DNA from: Legionella rowbothamii
GTDB lineage: Bacteria > Pseudomonadota > Gammaproteobacteria > Legionellales > Legionellaceae
Direction of reading: 5' to 3'
Assembly: GCF_900639985.1 (NCBI RefSeq)
Contig: NZ_CAAAIM010000004.1
Span: 62,001 to 126,000, forward strand
Length of the DNA stretch: 64,000 nucleotides
Shown here: in pieces, positions 16,699 to 28,100 of the stretch
How positions within the stretch are numbered: the first letter of the stretch is position 1
How the letters are laid out: every line of letters begins with the position of its first letter
The notes under the pieces: model-generated
Told to the model about the DNA's origin: nothing
Database searches by the model: none
Seen by the model: only the letters and a program-made list of their open reading frames with translations
Made by a program: the position numbers and the translations under genes

Positions 16699-17999
16699 GA
16701 TTGCCCCACTGTAACGAGAAGTAATTTATCCAGGTTTAGCTGTTGTTGGAATGCCTGTTTTATTTCGTCTTTGGTTACGGCCTTGATGCGAGCGACGTAA
16801 GTATCCAAATAATCATCTGGTAAATGGTAAAAAGTCATACGTAACAATATGGTTGCAATGCTGCGGTTGCTTGCTAAAGAGAGTGGGAAACTACCGGTAA
16901 GATATTGTTTTGCTGCATCCAGTTCTTGCTCGCTGGGGCCATTGTTGATGTAAGTGTGTAATTCCTTTTGAATGATATCCAGAGCCAGCTTAGCTTGCTG
17001 ATTACGAGTTGATAAACTGATGAGAAAAGGCCCTTCTCCAGGCATGGGCGAAAATTGACTCTCAACACCATAAGTTAATCCTCGTTTTTCTCTTACTTCA
17101 ATAGCCAGTCTCGAAACTAAGGAGCCACCACCTAAAATATAATTCCCCACCATCAGCGGGAAATAACGGGGATTTTGATGATCAATACCTATTTGACCAA
17201 GACGAATCATGGTTTGCGATGATGGAAAGGAGGTCTTCACATGTTCGGCTTGAGGTAGCTGCGCTGCTTGGGCAACAGGCTGAGCGGGAGTACCTTTAGG
17301 TAACTTTCCTGTAAACTGTTCGGCTAATTGGTGAGCTGTTTCACTACTAATATCCCCCACCATGACGAGTACCGCATTGGGCGCTACAAAATAACGGTGA
17401 TAGAAGTCCGTTACTTGTTTTTTAGTAATAGTATTTAGTGATTTGGTGGTGCCATTAACTGGATGTGCGTAGGGATGTTGCTGGTATAAGGCCTTGAAAA
17501 ATGCCCGATCCGCAACATCTTCGGGTGATTCATGGCTTTGCTCAATAGCCATTAGTAATTGTTTTTTCTCTCTGTCAAACGCCTCATCTGTAAAATCAGG
17601 CTGATTAATAATTTGGGTAAATGCTTTACTTGACTGAGCAAGGTTATCCTTACTGACCAACGAGCGCAGATTTAAAATGATCATATCTCTGCTATTTTCC
17701 ACACTGAATTGTGCTCCAGTATCTGCCAATGCCTCGGCAATCGCGGTTGCATCTTGGCCCGCACTGCCTTGATTTAACAAATGGCCGGTTAAGGAGCTTA
17801 AACCATAGTGTTCTCCATCGTAGGAGGAACCTGCCGCAAATGCGAGACTAACATCCAGCATCGGTACTTCTTTTGCGGGGTAAAACACTACGTGTACGCC
17901 ATTCGCTGTTTGCCATTTTTCAGTTTTAAAGTTTGTCGCTTGAGCCGGCTTGTATAAGCCGATGGTTAACGCCATAAGGCAGGTAGTTAATATTTTCAT
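16695..17999 (-). CDS. M16-family peptidase-like protein, catalytic motif absent
   Basis: The 434-residue exported protein has a signal peptide (MKILTTCLMALTIGLYKPAQA) and the M16 fold, with YHRYFVAPNAVLVMVGD and a C-terminal RGLTYGVES segment. The zinc motif HxxEH is missing: the matching place reads LTGHLLNQGS. This is the usual situation in bacterial paired M16 proteins, where the partner (17996-19321) carries the zinc and this subunit is non-catalytic. The two genes overlap by 4 bases, suggesting a stoichiometric periplasmic heterodimer. Confidence 0.88.
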   Translation of the reverse strand: MKILTTCLMALTIGLYKPAQATNFKTEKWQTANGVHVVFYPAKEVPMLDVSLAFAAGSSYDGEHYGLSSLTGHLLNQGSAGQDATAIAEALADTGAQFSVENSRDMIILNLRSLVSKDNLAQSSKAFTQIINQPDFTDEAFDREKKQLLMAIEQSHESPEDVADRAFFKALYQQHPYAHPVNGTTKSLNTITKKQVTDFYHRYFVAPNAVLVMVGDISSETAHQLAEQFTGKLPKGTPAQPVAQAAQLPQAEHVKTSFPSSQTMIRLGQIGIDHQNPRYFPLMVGNYILGGGSLVSRLAIEVREKRGLTYGVESQFSPMPGEGPFLISLSTRNQQAKLALDIIQKELHTYINNGPSEQELDAAKQYLTGSFPLSLASNRSIATILLRMTFYHLPDDYLDTYVARIKAVTKDEIKQAFQQQLNLDKLLLVTVGQS

Positions 18000-19321
18000 G
18001 ATTTCACCTTAGGAGTGGTCTGCGGCTCTAGCTTGGCGACGGTCATATTATTGTCTTGAAAATAACGTTGAGCCGTTTGTTGAATTTGCTCCGCAGTTAC
18101 CGCATTAATTGCTTGGGTATATTCATTAGCTTTGTTCCAGCCAAGTCCTACGGTTTCTAGCAAACCAAGCTCCATTGCTTGACTAAAAATCGAGTCTTTT
18201 TCATAAGTTTTTTGGGCAATGATTTGATTTTTAATGCGTTGTAATTCTTTTTCACTCACGAGATTCTTTTTCAAATCGGCCAATTGTTCAATTAAGCCTT
18301 TTTCCAAAACGTTCACGTTTTGGTTTTGGCTGGGGGCGCCATAAACGATAAATTGAGTTTGATAGCGAGTATAAAGATTGTAGTAGGTACTGGCTCCTGT
18401 CGCGATATGTTGCCCTCGGATGAGATTTTTGGCAAAACGAGCCCCTTCACCGGCATCCATAATACCAGCAATAATTTCCAGTGCATAAGGTTCATATGCT
18501 GCTTTTGCTGTCTTTACTCCAGGTACCGAATAACCAATCATCACCAGCGGCAGTTTTGCTGTGCTTTGTACCTGAATTGCTTTCTTTCCTAATGCCGGGG
18601 GTTCTTGTTGTGGCTTACGTACGGGAATTTTTCGCTGAGGAAGGGCTGCAAAATACTGTTGTGCTAACGCATGAACTTGCTCTGCATTTACATCGCCTAC
18701 TACTACCAGGGTTGCGTTATTTGGTGCATAGTAGCGTTTATACCATTTTTTTATATCATCAACACTCATTTGTTTTAGATCGCTCATCCAACCAATAACT
18801 GGATGATTGTAGGGCGCGGCTAAATGAGCGGTTGCTAAAAAGCGTTCAAAGGCTAGAGCTTGGGGATTATCGTCAGTTCGTAAACGACGCTCCTCCTGGA
18901 TTACCTTAATTTCTTTCGCAAATTCATCGGCACTAAGCAGTAAATTATTCATGCGATCAGCCTCAAGTTCAAAGCTGGTTGCTAAGCGGGAGGCATCGGT
19001 TTTTTCAAAAAAAGCGGTGTAATCATTGTTGGTAAACGCATTCGATTGGCCGCCAATTTCCGCGATTGTCTTAGAAAAGACCCCTAACGGGTATTTTTTA
19101 GTACCTTTAAACATTATATGTTCAATGGCATGAGAGACCCCTGTGATACCGCCAGGCTCGTCTGCGGAGCCTACGTTGTACCAAATCATGGATACCACAA
19201 TAGGAGCTCGATGATCTTCTTTAACCAATATTTTTAATCCATTATTCAAGGTATACTCTTGAACTTGGCTGAAGGTTTGGCAAGATAGTACCATAAGTAA
19301 GGTGATCAATATTTTGCGCAC
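17996..19321 (-). CDS. M16-family zinc peptidase, active subunit
   Basis: The 441-residue exported protein has a signal peptide (MRKILITLLMVLSCQTFS) and the inverted zinc motif HAIEH (H64, E67, H68), with the third ligand expected in FELEADRMNNL. The YKRYYAPNNATLVVVGD segment is typical of the family. It is paired with the zinc-less subunit downstream and is divergent from ftsY (start codons about 60 bases apart). It probably degrades periplasmic peptides; the substrate is unknown. Confidence 0.9.
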   Translation of the reverse strand: MRKILITLLMVLSCQTFSQVQEYTLNNGLKILVKEDHRAPIVVSMIWYNVGSADEPGGITGVSHAIEHIMFKGTKKYPLGVFSKTIAEIGGQSNAFTNNDYTAFFEKTDASRLATSFELEADRMNNLLLSADEFAKEIKVIQEERRLRTDDNPQALAFERFLATAHLAAPYNHPVIGWMSDLKQMSVDDIKKWYKRYYAPNNATLVVVGDVNAEQVHALAQQYFAALPQRKIPVRKPQQEPPALGKKAIQVQSTAKLPLVMIGYSVPGVKTAKAAYEPYALEIIAGIMDAGEGARFAKNLIRGQHIATGASTYYNLYTRYQTQFIVYGAPSQNQNVNVLEKGLIEQLADLKKNLVSEKELQRIKNQIIAQKTYEKDSIFSQAMELGLLETVGLGWNKANEYTQAINAVTAEQIQQTAQRYFQDNNMTVAKLEPQTTPKVKS

Positions 19322-19382
19322 AAATTAACCTCTAAGCAAAAAGATGATAGAATTCCACATTTTTTAGGATTTGTATACTAAT

Positions 19383-20435
19383 ATGATTAAATGGTTTAAA
19401 CGAAGCCAAAGTGAAGCTCCGCCTGAGAGCACCGAGCAACAGGAAATCGAAGAGTCTATTTCTGAGGTAGCTCCAATTCCTGTAGAACCTAAACTGGAAG
19501 CCACCAAAGAAGGTATTTTTGCTCGTTTTCGCAAAAGCTTAAGTAAAACACGTCACCAATTGGGTGATGGTATTGGACGGCTTTTATTAGGTAAAAAAGA
19601 GATTAGCCAAGAATTACTGGATGAGCTAGAGACCATACTCATCACCGCGGATCTTGGAATTAATACGACGCAAAAGGTATTAAAACAAATCGCCGAAGGC
19701 TTGGAGCGTAAGCAGTTAGCTAATGGTGAGGCAGTTTATGATGCTCTTAAAGCGCATTTACAATCCATTTTAACTCCAAAAGATACCCCTTTAACTTTAG
19801 AGACCGAAGATCATTCGCCTTTTGTTATTTTAATGGTTGGCGTCAATGGCGCCGGAAAAACGACCACGATTGGTAAATTAGCGAAACAGTTTCAACAACA
19901 AGGCAAAAAAGTTATGTTGGCTGCAGGGGATACGTTTAGAGCGGCAGCTGTAGAGCAATTGCAAGTTTGGGGTGAGCGAAATGATATCCCTGTCATTGCC
20001 CAACATACTGGGGCAGATAGTGCCTCAGTGGTCTTTGATGCGCTGCAAGCAGCAAAAGCGCGTAAAGTCGATGTACTTATTGCTGATACCGCCGGACGTT
20101 TGCATACCCAGGGCAATCTGATGGATGAGTTGAAAAAAGTAAAAAGGGTCTTGCAAAAGCTTTGCCCTGAAGCACCTCATGAAACGATGTTGATCTTGGA
20201 TGCAAGCATAGGGCAGAATGCATTAATACAGGCACGACAATTCCATGAGGCAGTGAAATTAACGGGCATTACCATGACCAAGTTGGATGGAACTGCCAAA
20301 GGTGGAATATTGTTTGCTATTGCGAGTGAATTAGAAATACCCTTTCGTTATATAGGGATTGGTGAAGGGATAGAGGATTTACGTCCCTTTAATGCTGAAC
20401 AATTTGTTGGTGCATTGTTTCATGATCACATTTGA
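19383..20435 (+). CDS. ftsY: Signal recognition particle receptor FtsY
   Basis: FtsY is the membrane-associated SRP GTPase receptor that delivers ribosome-nascent chains to the translocon. The 350-residue protein begins MIKWFKRS, has a short acidic A region, then the N domain and G domain with GVNGAGKTTTIGKLA (G1), DTFRAAAVEQL, DTAGRLHT and TKLDGTAKGG. ATG 19383 is chosen over TTG 19371 because it starts the usual basic FtsY N-terminus. It overlaps ftsE by 14 bases, giving the classic ftsYEX-rpoH order. Confidence 0.96.
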   Translation: MIKWFKRSQSEAPPESTEQQEIEESISEVAPIPVEPKLEATKEGIFARFRKSLSKTRHQLGDGIGRLLLGKKEISQELLDELETILITADLGINTTQKVLKQIAEGLERKQLANGEAVYDALKAHLQSILTPKDTPLTLETEDHSPFVILMVGVNGAGKTTTIGKLAKQFQQQGKKVMLAAGDTFRAAAVEQLQVWGERNDIPVIAQHTGADSASVVFDALQAAKARKVDVLIADTAGRLHTQGNLMDELKKVKRVLQKLCPEAPHETMLILDASIGQNALIQARQFHEAVKLTGITMTKLDGTAKGGILFAIASELEIPFRYIGIGEGIEDLRPFNAEQFVGALFHDHI

Positions 20436-21072
20436 GCAGGTGAGTAAACGGTATCCTGGTGGCTATGAAGCCTTAAGCAATGTTAATTTTTCGTTACAAA
20501 AGGGCGAAATGGCGTTCCTTACCGGACATTCGGGAGCGGGTAAAAGCACTTTATTGAAGCTAATCGCCCTTTTAGAATGGCCTACGTCTGGACAATTAAC
20601 AGTGAATGGCGTGCGTTTAAATCATTTGAAACGTCGCGATGTAGCGGCACACCGCAGTCAATTAGGCATTACCTTTCAATCGCCTTATTTACTGAATGAT
20701 CGCAGCATTTTTGATAATGTCGCCTTACCTTTACAAATCCAGGGCACTCCTTATCCCATGATTGCAAAACGGGTTCATGCTGCTTTAGACATGGTCGGTT
20801 TATTAAGCAAGGAAAAAATGCTGCCTCCTCATCTCTCTGGAGGAGAGCAACAACGGGTTGGCATCGCGCGTGCTGTAGTACATAAACCGGCTTTATTATT
20901 GGCTGATGAGCCTACTGGAAATTTAGATCCCAAGCTGTCTACGGAAATTATGTCCCTATTTGAGCAATTTAATCAGGTTGGTGTAAGTGTATTGATTGCG
21001 ACCCATGATTTGCCTTTAATTGCCCGCATGAAACATCGAATTGTCATGCTGAAAGGAGGCAGGGTATGTTAA
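20422..21072 (+). CDS. ftsE: Cell-division ABC transporter ATP-binding protein FtsE
   Basis: FtsE powers FtsX and controls septal peptidoglycan hydrolases at the divisome. The 216-residue ATPase has Walker [11 protein letters not shown]-loop FQSPYLL, signature [14 protein letters not shown], Walker [14 protein letters not shown] and H-loop ATHD. ATG 20422 lies inside the end of ftsY; an upstream in-frame TTG (20392) would add an unlikely ten-residue extension. The 3' end overlaps ftsX by 7 bases. Confidence 0.95.
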   Translation: MITFEQVSKRYPGGYEALSNVNFSLQKGEMAFLTGHSGAGKSTLLKLIALLEWPTSGQLTVNGVRLNHLKRRDVAAHRSQLGITFQSPYLLNDRSIFDNVALPLQIQGTPYPMIAKRVHAALDMVGLLSKEKMLPPHLSGGEQQRVGIARAVVHKPALLLADEPTGNLDPKLSTEIMSLFEQFNQVGVSVLIATHDLPLIARMKHRIVMLKGGRVC

Positions 21073-21995
21073 AGAAATTACAACCGTTTATTGCCTATCA
21101 TGTCCAGGCTGCAACTCAAAGTTTAAATTATCTGTGCAGCAAACCGGTGGCGACCTTAATGACTTCAGTGGTGATTGCAATTGCTTTGGCATTGCCCGCT
21201 CTTTTTTGGGTATGTACCGATAATATCAATAAACTGACAGGTGATTGGAAACGAGGCGGCCCAATTTCTATGTATCTAAAACCTAATTTGACGGAAGCTG
21301 AACAGCAACAACTTGTACAGAGGGTGCGTGATACTGAGGGGGTCGGCCGGGTTTCATTAACATCATCGGCAGAAGGACTCGCGGAATTAACAAAGCAAGA
21401 GGGAATGCAGGATATCATGCGTTATCTTCCTGAAAATCCATTGCCGGCGGTTGTGGCTGTACAGCCAGCCCTATCGGTTGATTCTCCCATTAAGTTGGAT
21501 CAGCTGGTCCAACAGTTGCAAGCCTTGGTGGGTGTTGAGCAAACGAAGGTTGATATGGAGTGGATTAGTCGCCTTGACGCGCTGATACGATTTGCTTCGC
21601 ATTTTGCCGATGGCTTATTAGTCTTGCTCGCCTTAGCGGTAGTGCTGATCATCGGTACGACATTGCGTTTAGCATTACATAGTCGTCAGGAAGAGATTCA
21701 AGTTTTAAAGTTAATTGGTGCTAAAGATCCCTTTATCCTTCGGCCTTTTCTATACTCAGGAATTTGGTATGGGGTTATTGGGGCTGTTTTCGCTGCCTTT
21801 TTAGTGAACATTTTTATTTTAAGTTTAGCAAGAGCAGTTAATCACCTAGCATTTGTATATCAAATGCACTACTCGATTGATCTTCTTTCAATGCGCCAAA
21901 TCTTGCTACTCATTATATTTGCTATTATACTAGGTTGGTTAGGGGCCTGTTTGTCGGTAAAACGGCAACTAGCTTCTATAGAACCTCAATTGTAG
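21066..21995 (+). CDS. ftsX: Cell-division ABC transporter permease FtsX
   Basis: The 309-residue inner-membrane permease partner of FtsE has the FtsX layout. There is a cytoplasmic N-terminus, a first span (about residues 30-52), a periplasmic domain with [15 protein letters not shown], and three C-terminal spans around [20 protein letters not shown]. It is translationally coupled to ftsE and followed by rpoH 22 bases later. Confidence 0.95.
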   Translation: MLKKLQPFIAYHVQAATQSLNYLCSKPVATLMTSVVIAIALALPALFWVCTDNINKLTGDWKRGGPISMYLKPNLTEAEQQQLVQRVRDTEGVGRVSLTSSAEGLAELTKQEGMQDIMRYLPENPLPAVVAVQPALSVDSPIKLDQLVQQLQALVGVEQTKVDMEWISRLDALIRFASHFADGLLVLLALAVVLIIGTTLRLALHSRQEEIQVLKLIGAKDPFILRPFLYSGIWYGVIGAVFAAFLVNIFILSLARAVNHLAFVYQMHYSIDLLSMRQILLLIIFAIILGWLGACLSVKRQLASIEPQL

Positions 21996-22017
21996 TTTAA
22001 TTCCAAGAGGAAGACGT

Positions 22018-22869
22018 ATGAGTCAACATTTGCAACTTGCTGCTATGAATTTACCGATAGGCAGTCTTGATGCGTACATTCATAGAGTTAATCAAATTCC
22101 TATGTTAACTTTGGAGGAAGAGCTTGCCTATGCCGAGCGTTTTCATTCTGAAGGGGATCTTGAAGCAGCTAGACACTTAGTTCTTGCTCATTTACGCTAT
22201 GTTGTTCGAGTTGCTCGAGGCTATTTAGGCTATGGTTTGCCTTTAAATGATTTAATTCAAGAAGGCAACGTTGGGTTAATGAAAGCTGTAAAACGATTTG
22301 ACCCTAAAATGGGCGTGCGCTTGGTTTCTTTCGCAGTCCATTGGATTAAAGCGGAAATCCATGAATTTGTATTGCGCAATTGGCGTATTGTTAAGGTTGC
22401 GACTACTAAAGCACAGCGCAAGTTATTTTTTAATCTTCGTCAGATGAAGAATCGCTTGGGGTGGTTTAGTAATGAAGAAGTTGAAGCTGTGGCAAGAGAT
22501 CTGGGTGTCAGTACTAAGGACGTTCTGTTGATGGAGCAACGTTTGAATGCGATGGATTCTCCATATGAGGCTTCTGATGCGGATGATGGTGATGATTTCC
22601 ATGCACCAGAGCGCTATTTATTTAATGCAGAAGATGATCCCGCACTGGTGTTAGAAAAAGAAGACAGTGGGGATCAAGGTCGCGAGAAATTAATGCTGGC
22701 CTTAGAGCAGCTTGATGAGCGCAGCCAAGATATTTTGCAGCAACGCTGGTTAGCCGATGATAAACTGACTTTGCATGATTTAGCAGAAAAATATGGTGTA
22801 TCTGCTGAACGTGTGCGACAGCTTGAAAAAAATGCGATGAAGAAGTTACGTCAGTATATTGAGGCGTAG
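22018..22869 (+). CDS. rpoH: Heat-shock sigma factor RpoH (sigma-32)
   Basis: RpoH directs RNA polymerase to heat-shock promoters. The 283-residue protein has region 2 ([55 protein letters not shown]; the RpoH box lies in the latter) and region 4 with [27 protein letters not shown] lies five bases before the ATG. The position after ftsX matches many gammaproteobacteria. Confidence 0.96.
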   Translation: MSQHLQLAAMNLPIGSLDAYIHRVNQIPMLTLEEELAYAERFHSEGDLEAARHLVLAHLRYVVRVARGYLGYGLPLNDLIQEGNVGLMKAVKRFDPKMGVRLVSFAVHWIKAEIHEFVLRNWRIVKVATTKAQRKLFFNLRQMKNRLGWFSNEEVEAVARDLGVSTKDVLLMEQRLNAMDSPYEASDADDGDDFHAPERYLFNAEDDPALVLEKEDSGDQGREKLMLALEQLDERSQDILQQRWLADDKLTLHDLAEKYGVSAERVRQLEKNAMKKLRQYIEA

Positions 22870-22907
22870 CCGGATAGTTTGTTCCCTGCCAAATAATATA
22901 ATATTCT

Positions 22908-22944
22908 CGAATTACCGCGGTCAAGGCGGTAATTCGATTTTCTA
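22908..22944 (+). terminator. Rho-independent terminator after rpoH
   Basis: Arms CGAATTACCGC (22908-22918) and GCGGTAATTCG (22926-22936) pair perfectly around a 7-base loop and are followed by a T-rich run ATTTTCTATTT. Confidence 0.8.
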
Positions 22945-22991
22945 TTTACAGGCTCCAGCATTGCTTGTACTAAGTAGGTGAGCAGCACCAA

Positions 22992-23873
22992 TTACTCTAA
23001 AAAATCTCGCACCAAACTCTCCACCCGCTCGTCCATTAATACACTGACATGATTCGCGTCTGTCAAAATTCGCAAATCCGCATTAGGGTACTGTCTACAA
23101 AAACGGATAGATTCCTCGGTGCTCACCGTTTTGTCTAAGTCTCCATGAATACATAAAAAGGGAATATTCGGGGATTGGGAAATGAAATGATTTAGTTGTA
23201 TCCGATTTAAACCTACCTTCGCATCTTCTTCCATGAGATGACGCAGGTGAACATACCCATGTCCACTAAGCTTGAATTTTTTAGCAACGTGAGTTACTGG
23301 ACCACGCATGTGCGTGGGAGAAGCAATTAATATGGCACGTTCCGGTTTATGAAGTAATCGCCATTCCGGAAGTTGTCCGGATAAATTTAACGTATTAAGC
23401 AACATGGAACCACCAAAAGAATGCCCAATGGCTCCATAGAAAGGACCATATTGGTTTACGGTTTCCTTAATTACGTTGACGGCATCCATCCACGGCAATT
23501 GTAGCCCTTTGGCTTCACCATGAGCGGGGAAATCAATGGCATATACTTCATATCCTTGTTGTTGCAAAGAATCAATAATTCGCATCATATAAGCAGCGCG
23601 AGATATCCAGCCATGAGTAATAAGAATTTTTTTATCTTTAGTTGTTTTAATGGGGAGAAACCGATGTAATACGTGATGACGGGGATACTCCTTATGAATT
23701 ACCTCCGTACGCCTTTTCTCCATAATTTCACAGGCTAATTTGGCAAAATTTCGATATTCTTTTTCTAGGGGGAAATGGATGGGCGTAATAAAAACTTGAT
23801 AGCAGAATTTCGCATGTAATAAATCCCTAACGTATGTTAATGATGTAGTTAACATGATATTAATTCCTTTCAT
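22992..23873 (-). CDS. Alpha/beta-hydrolase family protein
   Basis: The 293-residue protein has an alpha/beta-hydrolase core: LITHGWISRA (oxyanion region), the nucleophile elbow IGHSFGGSM, HGDLDKTVS with the likely acid, and a catalytic histidine in DANHVSVL. It is cytoplasmic, and the N-terminus has no clear signal peptide. The start could be at either of two in-frame ATGs at the 5' end. The substrate is unknown. It is a single gene, convergent with rpoH and divergent from the dienelactone hydrolase. Confidence 0.75.
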   Translation of the reverse strand: MKGINIMLTTSLTYVRDLLHAKFCYQVFITPIHFPLEKEYRNFAKLACEIMEKRRTEVIHKEYPRHHVLHRFLPIKTTKDKKILITHGWISRAAYMMRIIDSLQQQGYEVYAIDFPAHGEAKGLQLPWMDAVNVIKETVNQYGPFYGAIGHSFGGSMLLNTLNLSGQLPEWRLLHKPERAILIASPTHMRGPVTHVAKKFKLSGHGYVHLRHLMEEDAKVGLNRIQLNHFISQSPNIPFLCIHGDLDKTVSTEESIRFCRQYPNADLRILTDANHVSVLMDERVESLVRDFLE

Positions 23874-24062
23874 TTTCTTTTAGTGTAGACCAATTTTTTT
23901 ATTGATTCACAATTCGTTTATTATCAAATGGCTATATATTAAAAATCCCTTATATTTACTCATAAAAATCACAGCCTTTTTTATGCACTACCCAGGTTAA
24001 ATTACTGGACATTTAATTAGATTCACCTAGACTATCGTTACTGTTTATTTCAGGGATAGTAC

Positions 24063-24773
24063 ATGCATACTTCAAACTATATTTATCATCAGGATGAACT
24101 GGAACTTCATGGTTTTCTGGCTTACGACTCTTCTAAAGAAGGTACTCGGCCCGCAGTAATTGTAGCTCATGATTGGTCGGGACGTAATGAATTTGCTTGC
24201 CAAAAAGCAACGATGCTTGCTGAAATGGGTTATCTTGGCTTTGCACTGGATATGTTTGGGAATGCTCAGATTGGCAAAACGACGGAAGAAAAATCAGCAT
24301 TAATACAACCCTTGGTTTCTAATCAAGCATTGTTTCGTCGACGTTTGGATGTTGCTTTAAAGACGGTTCTCTCCATTCCTGAAGTAGATAAGGAGCGGGT
24401 TGCGATCATTGGCTTTTGCTTTGGCGGCATGTGTGCTTTAGAATTAGCACGCTCAGGGGCTGATATCAAAGGTGCGGTTAGCTTTCATGGGCTACTGAAT
24501 AAGCCTGGAAGTATGAAGTCGGGCCCCATTAAAGCCAAGATTTTAGTTTTGCATGGTTATGAAGATCCTCTGGCAAATCCCGAGCAAGCCAATGCGTTTT
24601 GTCAAGAAATGACTGTAGCAAAGGTTGATTGGCAGTTGCATATGTATGGTCAAGTGCAACATGCATTCACCAACCCTAATGCTCATGATACCGAATTAGG
24701 CTTAATGTATAATTCCACTGCAGCGAAACGTTCCTGGTTGGCAATGACTAATTTTCTACAAGAAATTTTTTAG
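24063..24773 (+). CDS. Dienelactone hydrolase family protein (paralog)
   Basis: The 236-residue paralog of the protein at 7222 keeps HDWSGRNEFACQKA, the cysteine elbow GFCFGGMCALELARSG, HGYEDPLANPEQ and the histidine in QHAFTNPNAHD. Conservation is high along the whole length. Both copies lack a signal peptide. The function is inferred only at family level (hydrolysis of small esters or lactones). Confidence 0.85.
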   Translation: MHTSNYIYHQDELELHGFLAYDSSKEGTRPAVIVAHDWSGRNEFACQKATMLAEMGYLGFALDMFGNAQIGKTTEEKSALIQPLVSNQALFRRRLDVALKTVLSIPEVDKERVAIIGFCFGGMCALELARSGADIKGAVSFHGLLNKPGSMKSGPIKAKILVLHGYEDPLANPEQANAFCQEMTVAKVDWQLHMYGQVQHAFTNPNAHDTELGLMYNSTAAKRSWLAMTNFLQEIF

Positions 24774-25118
24774 CTAATGGCACATTCTCCTCCCTCGTAT
24801 CCTTTGCAGGAGGATGTGCTGTGTGCAATGTGGCATTAAAGTCCAGCATGATCTTTTTTTTGTTCGATCTGGGGCGCAGAAAATTACTGTCGTGTATAAG
24901 GTACGATGATTTTTAAAAAAATTATATCCTTAGAGTGTCGCTTGTCAGACAATAAAGAATTATAATCCCTCAAATATAGCTCCGCTTCTGTGTTTTTTTC
25001 ATAAGCCTTTTACTATTGATGCTAAATATAATATATTTAAAGTATAGGGTTTTCTGTGCTTTTTTATCAAAAATCAATGAAGTTGTGGAAATGGTGCCTT
25101 TAGTAGGAGCAAGCCAAC
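24774..25118. other. Gene-free stretch between hydrolase and NRPS genes
   Basis: 345 bases with no supported ORF. A bulged hairpin at 24780-24819 (GCACA and TCCTCC pairing with GGAGGATGTGC) may end the hydrolase transcript. The rest is AT-rich and should contain the promoter of the following NRPS gene. AGGAG at 25105 precedes the TTG start. I saw no recognisable RNA gene. Confidence 0.4.
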
Positions 25119-28100
25119 TTGAGTTTTTCATCCGGTGATAACACTATGCAGTTGCATCATTTTTTTGAGCGATCCGTCGATCGCTTTGCCAGTAATATTG
25201 CTTTAATTTGCGATAATGCTTTTATTTCATACCAAGAATTAGAATGTCGTGCTAACCAGTTGGCTCATTATCTTGTTGAGAACAACGTATCAAAAGGCAG
25301 CATTGTCGGTATTCTTTTAGAACGCTCCGTTGAATGCTATATTGCCATACTCGCTTCTCTTAAAGCAGGAGCAGCTTACGTTCCTATTGAAGTAGATTAC
25401 CCTGAGGAGCGAATTAATTATATTTTTTCTGATCTGCAATTTACGGCAGTGTTAACCTCCTCAAGCCAATTAGCACAAAAAAAACTAGCATGGCCAAAGG
25501 CTTATGCGCTTGATGAGCTTAATGAGGAACTTTCACAACAGCCGACCAAAAGACTGACCTCAGTTTCAAATGAGCAAGATGCAGATGATTTATGTTATGT
25601 CATTTACACTTCAGGCTCGACTGGCAAGCCCAAGGGAGTAGAAATTCCACATAGCAGTATTTGTCATTATGTAACCGAGGCAAGTACTCTTTATGCGATA
25701 ACCAGCAATGATCGTGTTTATCAAGGTTTCTCTTTAGCTTTTGATGCCTCGTTAGAAGAGCTGTGGATGGCTTTTGCTAATGGCGCTGCTTTAGTTGCAT
25801 GTACTGCAAAAGAGGTTCGCTCAGGCCTGGGTTTAATTTCTTTCTTACATCAACATCAGGTTAGTGTACTGTCCACCGTTCCGACACTATTATCTACTTT
25901 AGAAGGGCAGTTACCTGATTTACGGTTATTAATTTTAGGCGGCGAAACCTGTCCTGCCAGTTTGGTTAAAAATTGGAGCCGTAAAGGGCTTCGAATTATT
26001 AATACTTACGGTCCTACGGAAGCCACCGTTATTGCAACTTATGCGGAATGTCATCCAGAGAAAGAAATTACCATAGGCAAGCCACTGCCTGGTTATGGCG
26101 TTGTGATTGTTGATGAACATCTAAATGAAGTAAGCGATGGCGAAGAGGGTGAGTTATGCATTAGTGGCTTAGCCCTGGCCCGAGGATATGTGAATCGTCC
26201 AGAAAGTACAGCGGAAAAATTTGTAATTAATCCAGCAAATCAAGAGCGCTTGTATCGTACTGGTGATTTAGCATCTAAAACAGAACATGGTGATATACGC
26301 TTTGCTGGGCGGATTGATGATCAGGTGAAACTACGTGGTTTTCGTATTGAACTTAATGAAATCGAAGCCGTAATGATGCAATACCCAGGCATTAAGCAAG
26401 CAGTAGTTTCTTTGCAAACCCTAGATCAACCAACATTAGTTGCTTATGTTTTACTCGAAAAAAATGCAAAATTTAGTGTCAGTGAGCTCAGATCATTTTT
26501 AAAAACTAATTTACCTGATTATATGATTCCAGCGATTACAGAGGTTCTGGAATTTTTTCCGGTCTTATCGAGTGGCAAGGTAAACCGCAAGGCCTTGCCT
26601 AAACCAACTCAAGCAAAAGCAGAGACCACATATGTAGCACCCAAATCAGAATTGGCAAAAGAAATTGCCCATGTTTGGGAGAAGGTGCTGGATTATCCTA
26701 ACATTTCTGCAGATGCTGACTTTTTTTATGATCTTGGTGGACATTCTCTACTGGCAGCGAAAGCGATATCTAGCTTACGTAGGATTCCTGCGTTACGAAA
26801 TATATCTATTTTAGATTTATATAAAAATCCCACAATTGGCCAGCTAGAGCAAAAATTCAACAATTCAAACCCAGCCCAACAAGCAGAAGCTCCGCGTAAG
26901 CCAAAATACCGTGCCCCTCAATGGAAATATTATTTATGCGGTGTTGGGCAGTTTTTCGGCTGTTTATTGCAATATGGAGTGGGCACCTTTCAATTGTTGG
27001 CGGTGGTTTTATGCTACAGTTGGGTGACTTCAGAATATTCAATTATTTCTCGTGAATCACAGTTAGCATTTTTGGCCTTATTTTTATCATTACCTATTAT
27101 TTCGTTAATGATTACCGTCGCTATGAAGTGGATTTTATTAGGCCGAGTGAAGCCGGGTGAATATCCGCTTTGGGGTTGGTTCTATTATCGTTGGTGGTTG
27201 GTACAGAAACTGCAAAAAAACTTATTTTTGGCTAAGTACCTAGTAGGATCTCCATTAGTCACGATTTATTACCGTCTGTTAGGGGCAAAAATAGGTAAAA
27301 ACTGTCATATAGGCTCCATGCAGATTGCTGCTCATGACCTATTGGTGATTGGTGATAATACGTCTATTAATACGGATAGCCGGCTTTATGGATATATTGT
27401 TGAAGATGGTTGGCTGAAAATAGGTACTATTACTATTGGTAAGAATTGCTATATTGGTTCTCGGTCGGTTATTGGCTTAAATAGCGTTGTTGAAGATAAT
27501 GCGGTATTGGATGATATGTCCATGTTACCTGACCAAGGTTTTATTCCTAAAGGAGCTTATTTTTCGGGCTCTCCTGCAGTCCCAGGCATGCTTCCGGCGG
27601 ATCACATCGCGAGGAAAAAAGTAGACGTGGAAGAGTCAACAATGCTGGAAAATACGACGTTTGGTATTTTGCACTATTTAGGCATTGTCTTTGTTATGGT
27701 TATGTTTTATTTATGTCTGATTCCGGCGCTTTCTTTTATCAGTTATTATTATGATCAAGGCAGTTATTTCACAACGATATTCTTTGCAGTTCCTTTGGGT
27801 TCTGTTGTTTTCTTAAGTTTGTATTATCTGTGTGTCATTGTTTGCAAAAAAATTATTATGGACAAGGTAAAACCTGGCCAGTATTCGCTGAAAAGCTTTT
27901 ATTATCTTCGTCATTGGATCATCGTAAAAATGCTAGATAGCGATGAAATCTCAGTGATGGCCGATACCCTTTATTTGCCGGCATTTTTGCGACTTTTAGG
28001 TGCTAAACTGGGCAAAAGCGTAGAGATGGGAGAGACCCCTCACATTATTCCTGACTTAGTAACGATCGAGGAGGGGGGGTTTACGGCAAGCTCTGTCGCC